Assembly (NCBI GenBank): GCA_010015655.1
Contig: ML976703.1
Coordinates: forward strand, 423,109 to 487,108
Direction of reading: 5' to 3'
Source: Bimuria novae-zelandiae CBS 107.79
Taxonomy: Eukaryota > Ascomycota > Dothideomycetes > Pleosporales > Didymosphaeriaceae
DNA: 64,000 nt
Below, piece after piece: positions 1 to 10,800 of the stretch (within the stretch, counting starts at the first letter, position 1; each line of letters opens with the position of its first letter). The notes beneath the pieces are model-generated. The model saw nothing but the letters and a program-made list of their open reading frames with translations. It did no database searches and was not told the DNA's origin. Position numbers and translations under genes: made by a program.

Positions 1-297
1 CAGCCGCTTTGACGACCAATCAACAAAGGAGTAGTCGTACGGGGCTTGAAAGCCGCTCTTTGGTTCGGCATGTACGACCTCACTGTCCCCATTGGTGACC
101 TGAAGCTCTGTAGGCACCTGCTCACTGTCCACTTCAGTAAGCACCTCTAGGGCGTCATTGTCCTCGAAAATCTCAAACGACGTAGATGGGACGGAAAGCG
201 ACAACAAGGGCACCGACGAGAGCTGGCTGCTTGATAATTGGCTAACAAGCGGAGAAGAGGGCGTATTTGGGCGTATTTGTGTACGTCTAGTCCTCAT
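1..297 (-). CDS. Partial hAT-like transposase, N-terminus
   Basis: An open frame of 99 codons starts with ATG at 297 on the minus strand and is still open at the window edge. The first 40 residues are Ser/Thr/Pro-rich, followed by an acidic stretch and then a Y-D-Y-S-F-V-D-W segment. This resembles the region just before the BED-finger/DDE part of fungal hAT transposases, where an acidic, variable N-terminus leads into a D-W-S/R-L motif. Its place 260 bp inside a hAT-like terminus supports this. The catalytic domain would lie outside the window, so the assignment is from context plus weak motif similarity. No stop codons or RIP scars are seen, so the element could be intact. Confidence 0.4.
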   Translation of the reverse strand, partial: MRTRRTQIRPNTPSSPLVSQLSSSQLSSVPLLSLSVPSTSFEIFEDNDALEVLTEVDSEQVPTELQVTNGDSEVVHAEPKSGFQAPYDYSFVDWSSKRL

Positions 298-559
298 TTT
301 GATAGAAAACTTCTAAAATCAATACAAGTACGTACAAATGGGATGGCTGAGGGTGATCACTGTGATGGACTGACGTTGAGATCTGATGCCCCACATTAAC
401 CCCTGTCCATTCGAAACCACATGAAACTACGGTGCTGCACTAAAGCAGCCAATCAGACGAAGGCATTACGGTTTCATATTCTCCATGGAGCAAATCCAGT
501 CCACCCGGAGTGGATGGATTGGATGGATCACAGAAGAAATCCATCCATGAAGAACACTG
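1..559 (-). mobile_element. hAT-type DNA transposon, terminal part
   Basis: Read on the minus strand, the element begins at 559 with CAGTGTTCTTC, a typical hAT terminal start. About 260 bp further in, an open reading frame starts and runs off the window edge. The element appears to have landed inside a pogo-type remnant, whose reading frame is interrupted exactly here. An 8-bp target duplication (CTTAGAAC, 560-567) would be expected, but the other end lies outside the window. Short GGATGGAT motifs near 508-547 are subterminal repeats. The sequence is not visibly RIPed. Confidence 0.5.
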
Positions 560-567
560 CTTAGAAC

Positions 568-792
568 GCGTTAGCAGAGGGTTAATTAGTTAATTTAATA
601 GAGTTTACTAGTATATTAGTAGCTTAAAATCTATTTATTTTAAATCGCGTGCTTTAATAGAGCAAGTCTACCTTCTTTTTAAGCCTGCTAGGCTTGTTGG
701 GCGGGCGGCATTGCGAGAGTTGTAAGAAGACGCGTCGCGATTTTGGTGGGGTGGCTCACTGAGTGGTGTGGCTCACTGAGTGGTGAAACACG
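568..792 (-). mobile_element. pogo/Fot1-like transposon remnant (N-terminal end)
   Basis: The right end (about 724-792) carries a terminal repeat beginning ACGTGTTTCACCACTCA when read on the minus strand, next to a TA. It closely matches the ends of the element at 49597-51272. Just inside, a minus-strand frame starts ATG-Pro-Pro and is rich in Gln and Lys, as in pogo/Fot1 transposases. Several Gln codons have become TAG or TAA (RIP-type C-to-T changes). The frame is lost after about 60 codons, where the hAT element at 1-559 begins, so only the 5' part of the pogo copy survives here. Confidence 0.7.
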
Positions 793-1205
793 TTAGTAAA
801 GGTACGGGCTGACAAATCCCGAGGCTGTGGCTCGGCGCCGTCCTGACAACCACCGTCTCGCCTTCTGTTGTGCTCATGTTCGGTACCCCTACAATCGCCA
901 AGTCAGTAAACTTTTATAAGATAAGCAGCGTACTGACTCCAAAGTGAGTAAAACCGTCATTATGGCCTCAAGAATACCTAGGTATTTGATATCCTCCTTT
1001 GACGAGTGAGTTCAATGTGCGTGGCTCTAGATTAGGAACTTTTAGTTAAAGGAAATTAGAATTTTCGAGAAGCCCTTTGAAATATATATATCCTCCTTTA
1101 TAGACAAGTGGTGTCAGCCTGACCACAAGCTTAAAGTGCGCCTATCGTAAGATTGGGCTTCATTGGTGCTGACCTCGGCACCGCCTCACCCCAACAAACC
1201 GCTTG
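793..1205. other. Intergenic spacer between transposon remnants
   Basis: No credible coding frame or RNA gene was seen. There is an AT-rich patch around 1079-1100. This is probably old transposon-flanking sequence. Confidence 0.5.
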
Positions 1206-1207
1206 TA

Positions 1208-2321
1208 CAAAGGGGGTGGCATGAGCGGGAAAACACCCTCCCTGCTAGCTTGGTGGCGCGGAATGTATGATACTGAATATAATACATTATTATCTAATAC
1301 TTTGTTTGGCCTCCTCTTGCGGCGATTACAGCCAGAAGTCGTGCGGGCATCTCATCAATATACTTGAGAAAGTCCTTCTCTTCTATATTCTCCCATTCTT
1401 CCTCTACATAACGCCGTACGTCCTCATCTGTATGAGCAAACCTCTTGCCAACGCAATGCTTTAGGAGTCTCCACACGTTCTCGATAGGGTTCAAATCAGG
1501 GGAGATTGCAGGCCATGCAAAGCGGAATTGAACTCCTGATTCTTGGTGCATCTTTTGTTTAGTCTTTGCTCTGTGAGAGGAAACCCCCATCCTCTATTAA
1601 GACAGCTACTCTCCACGAGTTAGAGAGAGGGTGAGTAGTAAAGCGCAGTAAGTGATACACTTAAGGAAGGACCCTTTGTTGATACACCCATTGCGTGACA
1701 GATCCCCACTCCCCTTCAAAGACAATTAGCCCGCCCTTACCTCCCCACCCAGAGATGCTCCCGCGCACCATCCAGCTGCGATATCCTTTGAACTTTGGTA
1801 TATAGCAAGTAGGAAGGTATTTCTCTTCAGGTAGGGCTTCGTTGGTGTCTCTGGCGATTGAAGACATAGGGAAATATGTGACCGAGTGCACAGAATCAAT
1901 GTAGCAACCCATGATGAATTGAGGGCTATCTAAGAGATAGATATACATAAAGGAGTGACTAGGCAGATGAGTGCCAAGCTTACAGTTGTTACTGTACATC
2001 GAGAGAGACGAAGAATTGCCGTCATCTTAAGATGAGTCCATCCTACAAAATGATAAAGAGAGAAAATGTGGTCTCTCTCACAGTAGGTAAGTCGAGTACC
2101 AGGAGGCCTGACGGGGTCCTTGTACGTAGCATCGGTGCGATTTCGCGGGCGGTGGATGAGGTTTGGCATAATAAAGAGATGCACAGAGAAATACTTTACA
2201 TCATTAAAAGTAGTATTTTATATACAAAAGCAGTGTTCTGGCGCTTTCGAAGGCATTTGTCAGGTGGCAATTGCCACCGCGCTAGTAGGGAGGATGTTTT
2301 CCCGCTCATGCTACCCCCTTG
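1208..2321 (-). mobile_element. Complete Tc1/mariner-type element with TIRs and TA duplication
   Basis: Terminal inverted repeats of about 50 bp bound the element. The left end starts CAAAGGGGGTGGCATGAGCG and the right end, read inward on the minus strand, starts CAAGGGGGTAGCATGAGCG. Both are flanked by TA (1206-1207 and 2322-2323), the target duplication expected of Tc1/mariner elements. The transposase lies on the minus strand and is broken. The total length of about 1.1 kb is short for the family, suggesting small internal deletions. Stop-generating RIP changes are much rarer here than in the AT-rich blocks. Confidence 0.85.
1294..2184 (-). pseudogene. Broken Tc1/mariner transposase
   Basis: Three minus-strand fragments in different frames together cover a transposase. 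The first (about 2169-1990) carries the N-terminal helix-turn-helix region with a conserved L-T-Y-C-E-R-D segment. The middle (about 1830-1661) has the first catalytic region, V-R-G-S-I-S-G-W-G, where a functional copy would read W-G. The last (1590-1294) holds the Tc1/mariner signature WPAISPDLNPIENVW with the final acidic catalytic position of the DDE/D triad. Frameshifts fall near 2000 and 1600, so no full-length enzyme can be made. The fragments are collinear and lie inside matching TIRs, which supports a single decayed gene. Confidence 0.85.
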
Positions 2322-2350
2322 TATGTGTACGGGGTGCATGGCCATAATAG

Positions 2351-2371
2351 CACACACACACACACACACAT
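2351..2371. repeat. (CA)n microsatellite
   Basis: An uninterrupted run of about ten CA units lies 30 bp outside the right end of the Tc1/mariner element. A shorter ACACAC run lies near 2541-2550. Confidence 0.9.
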
Positions 2372-2692
2372 ATGTGTACACTAATAGTGAAAAACACCGA
2401 ATATTAGATTCGGAACTAGCATGCTTGGTGCGGGGCAGGGCTCGATGAGTGCAGCCTGACGCCGTGACACAAGGCTGAAGAATGCCTTGGCGGATGCCTT
2501 GTCTATCAGCCCTCCTGGTTCGTGGATCGCTCTCTGCTGCCAACACACACACACTCAGAAGGCCGCGGCAAGGCAAATTTGCCTTAATCCGTATGCACAA
2601 GTGTATTTGGCCTCTCCAAGCCCGAATCACAACCTCCTACCCCTCTTATATTTTGATCTGGCAGATGTGCCATCGAGTTTTCCACTATCGTT

Positions 2693-2699
<7 letters not shown>

Positions 2700-2725
<26 letters not shown>
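2700..2725. repeat. A26 homopolymer just upstream of the ankyrin gene start
   Basis: Twenty-six consecutive A residues end 6 bp before the ATG of the ankyrin gene. This could be a poly(dA:dT) promoter or leader tract, or the tail of an old retroposed sequence occupying 2380-2700. No other retroposon hallmark was seen. The spacer at 2324-2699 holds no other recognisable feature. Confidence 0.85.
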
Positions 2726-2731
2726 GTGCAA

Positions 2732-4630
2732 ATGGAGCCCATTAGTACCGTAGCATCCATTGTTACGCTCGTCGCTCTTACAAAAGAGATCTGCGTTCTC
2801 ACAAATGACCTAACTCGAGGCCTGCATTCTGCACCTGCAGAACTCGCGAGGCTGCGCAGGCAGACTAGCCTTATTTTTCTTGAACTCCAATATCTAGAAT
2901 CTGAAGAGATCTTGCGTGGTATCGGTTCCCTCCTGAGTCTCTCAGAGATAGGGGTCTTCACCCAGGTTCTCAAAGCGGCTAAGGATAGCCTCAGCGCTGT
3001 TCATGATGGTTGTAAAGCTCTCGGCTGTCAAAATGTACGGGCAAAACGGCGCCTCAAGTGGGTTTTGTTCGAGAAGAAAAGGTCAGAGGAATATTTACAG
3101 CACTTGCAACAAGCTGAGAGCAGCCTCGCTGTCATATTGCAGCTGGTGAACATATCAGGGTACCCTTCAACCTATGTGTACCAACCTTGCTAAACTTTTG
3201 AAGGAAAGCGTCATTGAAAGTATTCTCAGAGTCCCAACAGCAGTTCGGGAAGACCCAAGACTCCATCCAAGCCCTTCGCACGGAACTCCAATTTCAGGCT
3301 CCTTCTGCTACAACACGAGTAGGCCAATCTAACACCATAACGCCACATTTTGGCACGAGCCAGCGATATCTCAGCGCGATGAAATTACCGGAGTTCTGGA
3401 CGTGGCTCCTGGGTTGCGAGTTTCTTCTCGTGGTGATCAGTACTGGATCGGGAAGAAACTACAATTGCTACACCAGGGTCCAGTTTCCCACCCCAGTTGG
3501 AAAAATGGCGCTTGTGTTATGGTTGTCTTTACATCGTTCCTCCTTGTCGTGGTTCGATTTTTTCATACGCGGTGGTCGACTCAGTCTCGTCAATTCCGTC
3601 GCCATAACTTCTGACATCGTCGTCGCCTGCAGAAAAGGCGATCTTGTTGCGGTCCGGGAAATGTTCCGTCTAAGGAAGGCCTCTCCAACTGATGCGTCGA
3701 ATCAATCTCTGCTTTGGGTATGTTCGCTTCTACAACGCTGAGATTAGGCACGTATCAGGCTAAATAGCAAATCAGTATGCCACTGAAAGCGGATCGACTG
3801 AGCTCGTTGAGTTCTTGATCTCACAAGGCGCGCCAATGACTCCGTAAGTAAACCACACACATCACGACGCCGGATGGAGCAATTAGTAATAACTAAGTAG
3901 GGGCGTTCTCCTCGCCGCAGCATTTTGGAGGCAACCAGAAATCGCAAGACTGTGTCTGAGGAACGGTGCCGATGTCGAGGTCCTAGGGGCCAATGGGTCT
4001 ACCGCCGCTATAATGCTCTTTGGCTCCTCTCGCAAGCCAGAACCACAAACGGAACTAATTGAGATCCTCGCTTGCAACTCTTTCCAAAATTTCGACGCAC
4101 AAGACACGAGGGGGTGGACGGCGCTTCATCGAGCAGCTGCGTTCGGAACGTCCGACGATGTCAAAGCCCTTCTGCTGATGAAGGCTTCCGTCGACGTTCG
4201 AACTCACAATCTGCAATGGACGCCGTTGTTTTGTGCCGTATGCTTTAGTAATCTGGAGACGATGCAAGAGCTATGGACTTGCTATAATGACCCTAGTCAA
4301 ACGAAGGACCTGCGCGGCTGGAATTTGCTGCACGTTGCAGCGGCAGCAGGAAATTTCGCGGCCGTTCCATTTCTTCTCAAGAAAGGCGTTGATTTGAATG
4401 GGATCAGCCAGGCGACCTCTAGATTTGTGCCAGCTTCACTGGCCAGTCTTTCCGTCAAGCCGGGCTATATGGCAAGGAACTGTGGCGAAGAGTCCTACGG
4501 CGCCTGGTGCGAAGTCCTAAGATCTGAGGGATATGAACCAGATGTCTCTCCTTCGACAATTGATTGGATGCAGGAGGAATATCGGGAGAAGTTTGGCGGC
4601 TGCGAGTGCTGTGAGACGTGGGGGTTCTAA
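2732..4630 (+). CDS. Ankyrin-repeat protein with STAND-type fungal N-terminal domain
   Basis: Four exons are proposed: 2732-3159, 3204-3717, 3776-3843 and 3901-4630. The introns are 44, 58 and 57 bp with GT..AG ends (GCTAAAC branch site in the first; GTATGT and GTAAGT donors in the others). The joined frame is open for 579 residues. Residues 1-140 (M-E-P-I-S-T-V-A-S-I-V...) resemble the helical N-terminal domain that fungal NLR/STAND and ankyrin proteins share. A variable, aromatic-rich middle follows. From about residue 285 there are ankyrin repeats, with clear G-W-T-A-L-H-R-A-A and G-W-N-L-L-H-V-A-A cores. The end is Cys-rich (C-E-C-C). No NB-ARC/NACHT ATPase is present. Such genes form large, variable families in Dothideomycetes and are suspected to act in self/non-self or stress sensing; that role is inferred. 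It lies next to transposon debris. The first intron is short, so its boundaries are the least certain part of the model. Confidence 0.7.
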
Positions 4631-6600
4631 TATCCCAATTTTCTGGCGGGTACTGGTCGTATTACGGTATCAATTTAGCTATATCTGAGTCCTGCTCATA
4701 TACTAAACGTCTCATTCGAGTCATTTCACCAGCGTAGCATGATCTTCTCAGCGGAGGTTTGATTGTTAACATGTCCCGGTCTTCTCTCCGAGAATCGGCT
4801 GTCGGTTACAACACCACCAAGCCGTGCAAACCAGCTCAAGACGTCGCGTTCCCTCGCTTCTTCGGGACAGCCCTGCCAGCCGCTCTACTCTCGGTAGAGC
4901 GGATTATCCCCTTCTTTGCACCTGTCGAAAACGGCTTGCGCTACCAGCTCAAGACCTGGGGCACTTCCGAAGGTGTGAGATCCTCCCACCTTACTCTGTC
5001 CAGGATGTCACTCATTGTATTCCCCTTCGACATACTGAAGCGATATTTGGCTGCTGCTTGGTATATGTATGGGTTATGATGTGCTCGAGAAGCAGGAAGG
5101 CGTGATGGGTCGGAGGGATCAACGGCGGGTTTGTGGAGCTTGGGGGTGGCGCGATGGTTCGTCTCTATGGCATGGAAACCCCTACCTTAGGTATGGTCGT
5201 CCATTGCAGCGCATTCCGAAATTGTGCCATGGCTGTGTAGAGAGCTGATCGCGGTTTCGATGTTGGATGTGTTCGTTGACTAGGCCAAGCGCCAGGGCCT
5301 TCATAAGCCCAGCCCTGCTCCCAATCCGACGTCGGATTTTTGATATCCTGGAGCGCTTGGCAAAGGCGCCAAACAGTCGCACAGCTACAGATTCATCAGT
5401 CATCATAAATAAGTTATCTTGCACTAGCCAGGATGGGAAACTGCGCTATCCGAAAGTACCGACCAGGGTGGCAGCCTGGCATAAATTTGCGCGCGATAGC
5501 AGGCCTAGGACTGACGATGATTTCCTCCTATTAAGGTAAGACTTGTATGCTCAGATACGGGCCCTTTATTTGTATTGTAAGTAGTAAGAGCTTAATGGTA
5601 GTGCTGGAGCGAGGAGACATTGTTTTACCACAAAAGAAGGCTCTAAGCGAATCAGGCGAGAAGGCGGCGATGCGCACGTAATTTTTGGATCAAAGGGGTT
5701 CTAGATGTTTATGAATGGCTACAGCACGTCATCTATGTAGGGTTAGAACAGGAGTTAACGTGTAAACGGAATTTGATTTATTTGAAGTTTAAGTACCCCT
5801 CATTTTTCTCGGCGCGGGGTGTTTCTCAACCTGCAGCGATGGACGTTAGCAGCTCGCCTGGATTAACCAATAATTTCGAGAGACCAGCTGAAGATAAGCC
5901 CGCTCAGGATATACTCGCGAGTTACTTCTGAAGGGGTTTTCCACGCAGAGTGTTTTCAGCACCATTCCCAGGTCCGCATGCGCGTCTCTCCCGTCGCGCG
6001 AACCTTAATCTCCCCAATTTGAATCTTTGAACGCACTCTATACCCCAGATTACCCCTCACGTCATGTTGCGGAGTTCAACATGCTCATCACTCGTAACAC
6101 AAGCCGATTCGGAACGCAGCACGGTCTTATGAGGCGAGGAGAATCAACGACGAACTGAACCCTCACGACCGAGCGAATCATAGCACCTCCTTACGAAGCA
6201 AGACGCCAAATGACAGTCTGTTGCCTTTGAACTGCTCGGCTACTCGGAGAAGTTCCCGAAAGCCCAGCTCCACTGCAAATAATCGATTGCAAAAGTCGCA
6301 ACGCCCAATACACGAGCTTCCTCACCGCCCAGCAGCCTTGAGAGTGGAGGAAGAGTATGCCGCCACACCTATCACATTGAAGATAACCCCGGGAACTCGC
6401 GGCGACGAATGAGTGACTAAAGTGCGGAGTGACAGACAGTAGTTGGGAACGAATACCCAGAGACTGGGGTGTGCCAAAGCCCCGTAAGGTTGTGATATAT
6501 GGACCACGGGGTATCGATGCCATGCACACATGAACGAAAAGTATATATCGCCTACGCAAGACGTGTGTGCACATACAAGCGCTTGTATTCAAAACGTCGA
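4631..6600. other. Intergenic region, about 2 kb, no supported gene
   Basis: Short open frames occur (for example 106 codons at 4759-5079 on the plus strand and 80 codons at 5182-5424 on the minus strand). None shows a recognisable motif, consistent splice sites or a convincing start context. No TIRs, LTRs or RIP blocks were found. The region may contain decayed genes or long untranslated regions. Confidence 0.5.
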
Positions 6601-7179
6601 TCAATATTCACCAGAATGACGCGTCCGCGATAGAGACCGTCTTCGTTCGTCGTCGGGCTCGTCGTCGCTCTCGTCCTTGAATCCCTCCTCCAGCTCCCGA
6701 CTCAGTCGCCGGTACTCCTCGACCATGCTCCTCCTCTGCTCGAGCGCTTCTCGTCTGCGCTCGTCGACCGGGTCGAAGCCCACCATGCCCTCGCCCTCCT
6801 CGTCATCAAAGAGGTCGTCCTCGGTGTGCTCCTCTACGCTCCCGTCTACAACCATCTGCCTTCGTCGCGCCCACCCAGAGGGAACAAAGAGGTTTGAGAG
6901 CGCATCGGAGATGTTCGTCCGCCAGCTTGCCGTGCCCTCGACGACGCCGGCGGGCATGGGTAGATACTGGCTGTAGCGGCTGCGGTGGCGGCGGATGAAG
7001 GGGAGGACGGCGTGGGCGAGGGCGACGTAGAGGATGGCGGCTAGGAAGAGCGGGATGAGGAGGCTCTACAAAACTGAGCGTCAGTATGTTGGCTGAGGGG
7101 GGTCGCGCCTGCAACATCGCACTCGGCGGGTCCGCTCAGACTCGGTTCTTACCTTGACCAAATGCGTGAAGCTGGCCAT
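6601..7179 (-). CDS. Small single-pass membrane protein with acidic tail (conserved-looking, unknown function)
   Basis: Two exons: 7153-7179 (nine codons) and 6601-7065. The 87-bp intron has a GTAAGA donor and a TTTTGTAG acceptor, giving 163 residues. A hydrophobic helix at about residues 10-33 (S-L-L-I-P-L-F-L-A-A-I-L-Y-V-A-L...) is followed at once by an Arg-rich stretch (R-R-H-R-S-R-Y), so by the positive-inside rule the bulk of the protein faces the cytosol. The C-terminal half has an acidic cluster (D-D-L-F-D-D-E-E-G-E) and a predicted coiled coil rich in Glu and Arg (E-A-L-E-Q-R-R-S-M-V-E-E-Y). I do not recognise a named family. It may be an organelle-anchored adaptor, but nothing in the sequence fixes that. 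It is divergently transcribed from the formin across a 652-bp shared upstream region. Confidence 0.75.
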
Positions 7180-7831
7180 GGCGCTGGAGGGGGTGTGAGT
7201 GTGCCTCGGGCGCTACGAGATAGATAACGATGGAAAGACGCGCGCAGTAGGTACGCGCACGCTGAAAGAATACGCTGTTCTTGCGCCTGCAGCTCTGCAC
7301 AACTACTGCTGGTCTCGAGTGACGTCCAAACAGACTTGAGGTGCATGTTCAGGCGGGCGCAGGAGGCCGAAGCGCAGCACGAACGCCCGCCGCCGGGCGA
7401 TCCAAGCACGCTTCAGGGGCGCGTTGGATGGCGTTTCGCCGCCCAAAACGGCATTTCTGGGGACGAGACACGAGACGGAGCTCTTCGGCTGTGCGGGCTG
7501 TGCGAAATGTACCAGCTCCTGCAAGTGACACCACCGGCTACTAATTGACTCTCTGAGGGCCGCCAAGGAGATTCGGCACCGTCTGCGCGTTCCCCGACCG
7601 CAACAGCGACCCGCATCGCCAACTCCACCGCGCTCCCAGACGCTTCATACGGCTACTCGAGCGCGCACCGTCGCTCTCGCCCTCGCCCTCGCCCTCGCCC
7701 TCGCGCCCCTCCCCCCTCCCCGCACACGACGTTTCAGACGCCCCCGGGCCACGCTGGCGACGGACGGCCACGCACAGCCCACGGCGGGCACACGGCACCG
7801 TGCCAGCGCGCAGCGACGCACACAATAGAAC
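7180..7831. promoter_or_regulatory. Shared bidirectional promoter of the membrane-protein gene and the formin
   Basis: This 652-bp region separates the start codons of two divergent genes. It is GC-rich, and near the formin side it contains long pyrimidine-rich plus-strand stretches typical of fungal 5' leaders. No specific binding site is claimed. Confidence 0.5.
7673..7705 (+). repeat. CGCCCT hexamer repeat in the formin leader
   Basis: About five tandem copies of a CGCCCT hexamer lie roughly 130 bp before the formin ATG, inside the pyrimidine-rich leader. The run probably varies in length between strains. Confidence 0.8.
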
Positions 7832-10800
7832 ATGTTCTCGGGCACGTCGCAGGACGGCAAGGGCAGGCAGAGCTCCGCGGGCAAGTTCTTTGGCCGCCGC
7901 CATCACAAGGACAAGGACCGGCCCAGCAATGAAAACCATCTCTCGACGCAGAGCCCCCCGGGGAGCGCCCACGGCACCGGCTCGCAGTCGTCACGACACT
8001 CGCACCGGCACTCGAGCTCAGTAGCCTCCGTCGACCGCCCGCTGTCCCTCGGCCCGGAGCAAGGGCTGGCTATGCAGGCGGGCGTGTACTCGTCCATCCC
8101 CTCGATAGAGCAGAACACGGGCGTCCCGCGCATCGTCGACGACCGCTACGGCGCGCCCCAGCCGCACCACCTCGACAAGAGCTCCGCCGACTACCACCAG
8201 TACCCCGTCTTCGACACCTCCAAGATGCCCGCGAACGGCTACGCGAACGCCGCCCCGCCGCGCCCGCCCCCGCACGTCGTGGGCACCGCCATGGCCTCCT
8301 CGCAGCCGGGCGACAGAGGCGTGTCGATGCAGCAATGGGGCTCGGCAGGGCGGGGCAGCAACGGCCACACCTACACCTACACCTCCTACACTGACTCCTC
8401 CAATAACACGCGCACGTCCTCGGACCAGGCGAGCGTCTACTCCAACGACTCCCGAACACGCACCTCCAACGTCTACTACCCGCAGCAGAGCCAGTCTCAG
8501 TCAACCTTCTCCTCCCTGGGGCTCGATGCCGGCAGCCTCCTGCCCACCGCAGTTTCCACACCCCGCGACTCGCACCGCCATCTATTGCACTCGAACCAGC
8601 CCTCTGCCTTCTCGTCGACGTCCTCCTTTAGCCAGAACGGCTTTACGATCCAGAGACCGCCAGATCATGTCGTGGAGCAGGAATTCATGAACTTGATGGT
8701 CAAGCGAGGATGGAAGAGCCTGCCCGAGCAGGCGCGGCGGCAGATGGAAGCCTACAAAATAGACAAAAAGTGGACACTGGTGCATCAGGACAAGCTCGCC
8801 GAGTACAAGACTGAAGAGAAGAAGAGGCAGACCGCGCGGAGCACATACCTCGGCGGAGGCGCGAACCCCGATGTCCTGGCCAGGGCTGAAGAGGAGGGCT
8901 CGCCGGAGTGGTACGTCAAAAAGGTCATGGACAATTCCATCTCGTTGAAGCAGATGTCGAGCTTGGAGATCAGCCTGCGGACCCAGCCAATCGCCTGGGT
9001 GAAAGGCTTCATAGAAGCGCAGGGCCAGATTGCCCTCACAAATGTGCTGGCCAAAATCAATCGGAGAAAAGGCCAAGGACCAGCTCCACCGCCAAACTCG
9101 GTCTTGCAGAAGGCGGAGAACGACACAGAGCGCGAGTACGAGATCATCAAATGCTTGAAGGCGTTGATGAACAACAAGTACGGTGCCGACAATGCGCTGC
9201 AATACCCGTCCATCATCCAAGCGCTTGCGGGATCGCTCATCTCCTCCCGATTGAACACGCGTAAAGTCGTTTCGGACGTCTTGACTTTCCTCTGCCATTT
9301 TGGCGGCGGTGCTGGCCACGAGAAGGTCCTGCAGGCCCTCGACGCCCTCAAGGTCCAGTATGGCGAGAACGGGCGCTTCGACGCTTGGATGCGTATTGTA
9401 GAAGTGACCGTCGATGGACGTGGAAAAATGGGTTCAATGGTGGGAGCCTCAGAAGAGGTCCGCAGTGGAGGCATTGGCGTGGAAAATCTGCTCATGGAAT
9501 ATGCAATCGCTACATTGTTCCTCATCAACATGATCGTGGATGGTCCAGAGCGCGATCTGCAGCTCAGGATGCATATCCGAGCTCAGTTCACAGGATGTGG
9601 CATCAAGCGCATTTTCAAGAAAATGGAGGGTTTCCAGTACGACGTTATTGACAAACAGATTGAGCGGTACATGACCAACGAGGCCGTCGACTACGAAGAG
9701 TACCTTGAGGTCGAGAACAACTCCATGGTCGACAGTGTGGAGGGCGAAGGGAAGGACCTCAACGACCCAATCCAGATTGCAGATGCCATTAACAGCAAGA
9801 TTGCGAACACTCGGGAACAAGACTATTTTGTTTCGGCGATGCAGCATTTAATGATAATCCGAGATACCCAAGGCGAAGACCGACTGAAGATGTTCCAACT
9901 CGTGGATTCAATGCTCAGCTATGTCGCAATGGACCGCCGATTGCCAGATATGGATCTGAAGCAGAGTCTGAACTTCACAGTGCAGTCTTTGCTGGACAAG
10001 CTTTACACCGACTCGGAAGCCCGACAAGTCCGCGACGAAGCCATCGAAGCTCGTCAAATCGCCGATTCCGCCATTGCCGAACGCGACGAGGCAAAGGCTC
10101 AGCTTGAGCTCGGTGCAGACGGTTTGGTGCAGAAACTTCAAAAACAGCTTGCAGAACAAGAGAAGGTTATTGCTGTACGCGAGAGACAAATCGAACAGAT
10201 GAAGGCTGAGCTGGCTGAGATTTCAAGAATACGGGCCCAGGAGCTACAGAGGAATGAGCTTGAGACCCGTGAGCTGTACTTGATGCTTAGGGATGCTCAA
10301 GATGTCGCGGCGTCAGCAGCGAAGAACAAAGGCAAAGAGGGTCTGGGTGCCGCGGACCCCACGCAGATGCAAGGCATTCTGGATCGTGAGAGATTGATGA
10401 ATCGACTGGAAATCCAGCTACAGAGGGCGAAGACACAGGCCACTCTTGAAGGCAAGACGCTAGGTCAATTGCAGCCGAGCGAGAAGCTGAGAGAGCTACG
10501 AGAACGTATGGAAGGTCAAGTTGACGAAGACTTCGATGGTGTCGATCCAAGCTCCCTTGGCTCATCAAGAGCAAAGAGTGGAGTTGTGCGAAGGAAGCCA
10601 ATTGGCGGTGCCCTAGACGATGACGAAGCTATGCCAGATGTTCCTGAGGACGAAGAAGACGCCATTATTGAGAAGCCCCGACTTGTCCAAATGCACAAGC
10701 CCAAACTCAGCAATGCTCGCGCTCCTAGCGGGTTACTGGACGAGATCACTTCGAAAGTCAAGCACTACGGCGACTCGGAAGCGGATCAAAGCGAGGGTGG

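Noticed and set aside
3146..3231. Frameshift in the ankyrin gene
   Set aside because: A 44-bp intron (3160-3203) with consensus ends restores the frame, so a pseudogene call is not needed.
4759..5079. 106-codon plus-strand frame after the ankyrin gene
   Set aside because: No motif, no splice signals and competing overlapping frames; not enough to call a gene.
6191..6604. 137-codon minus-strand frame
   Set aside because: Sits in the 3' flank of the small membrane-protein gene, with low-complexity composition and no recognisable domain.
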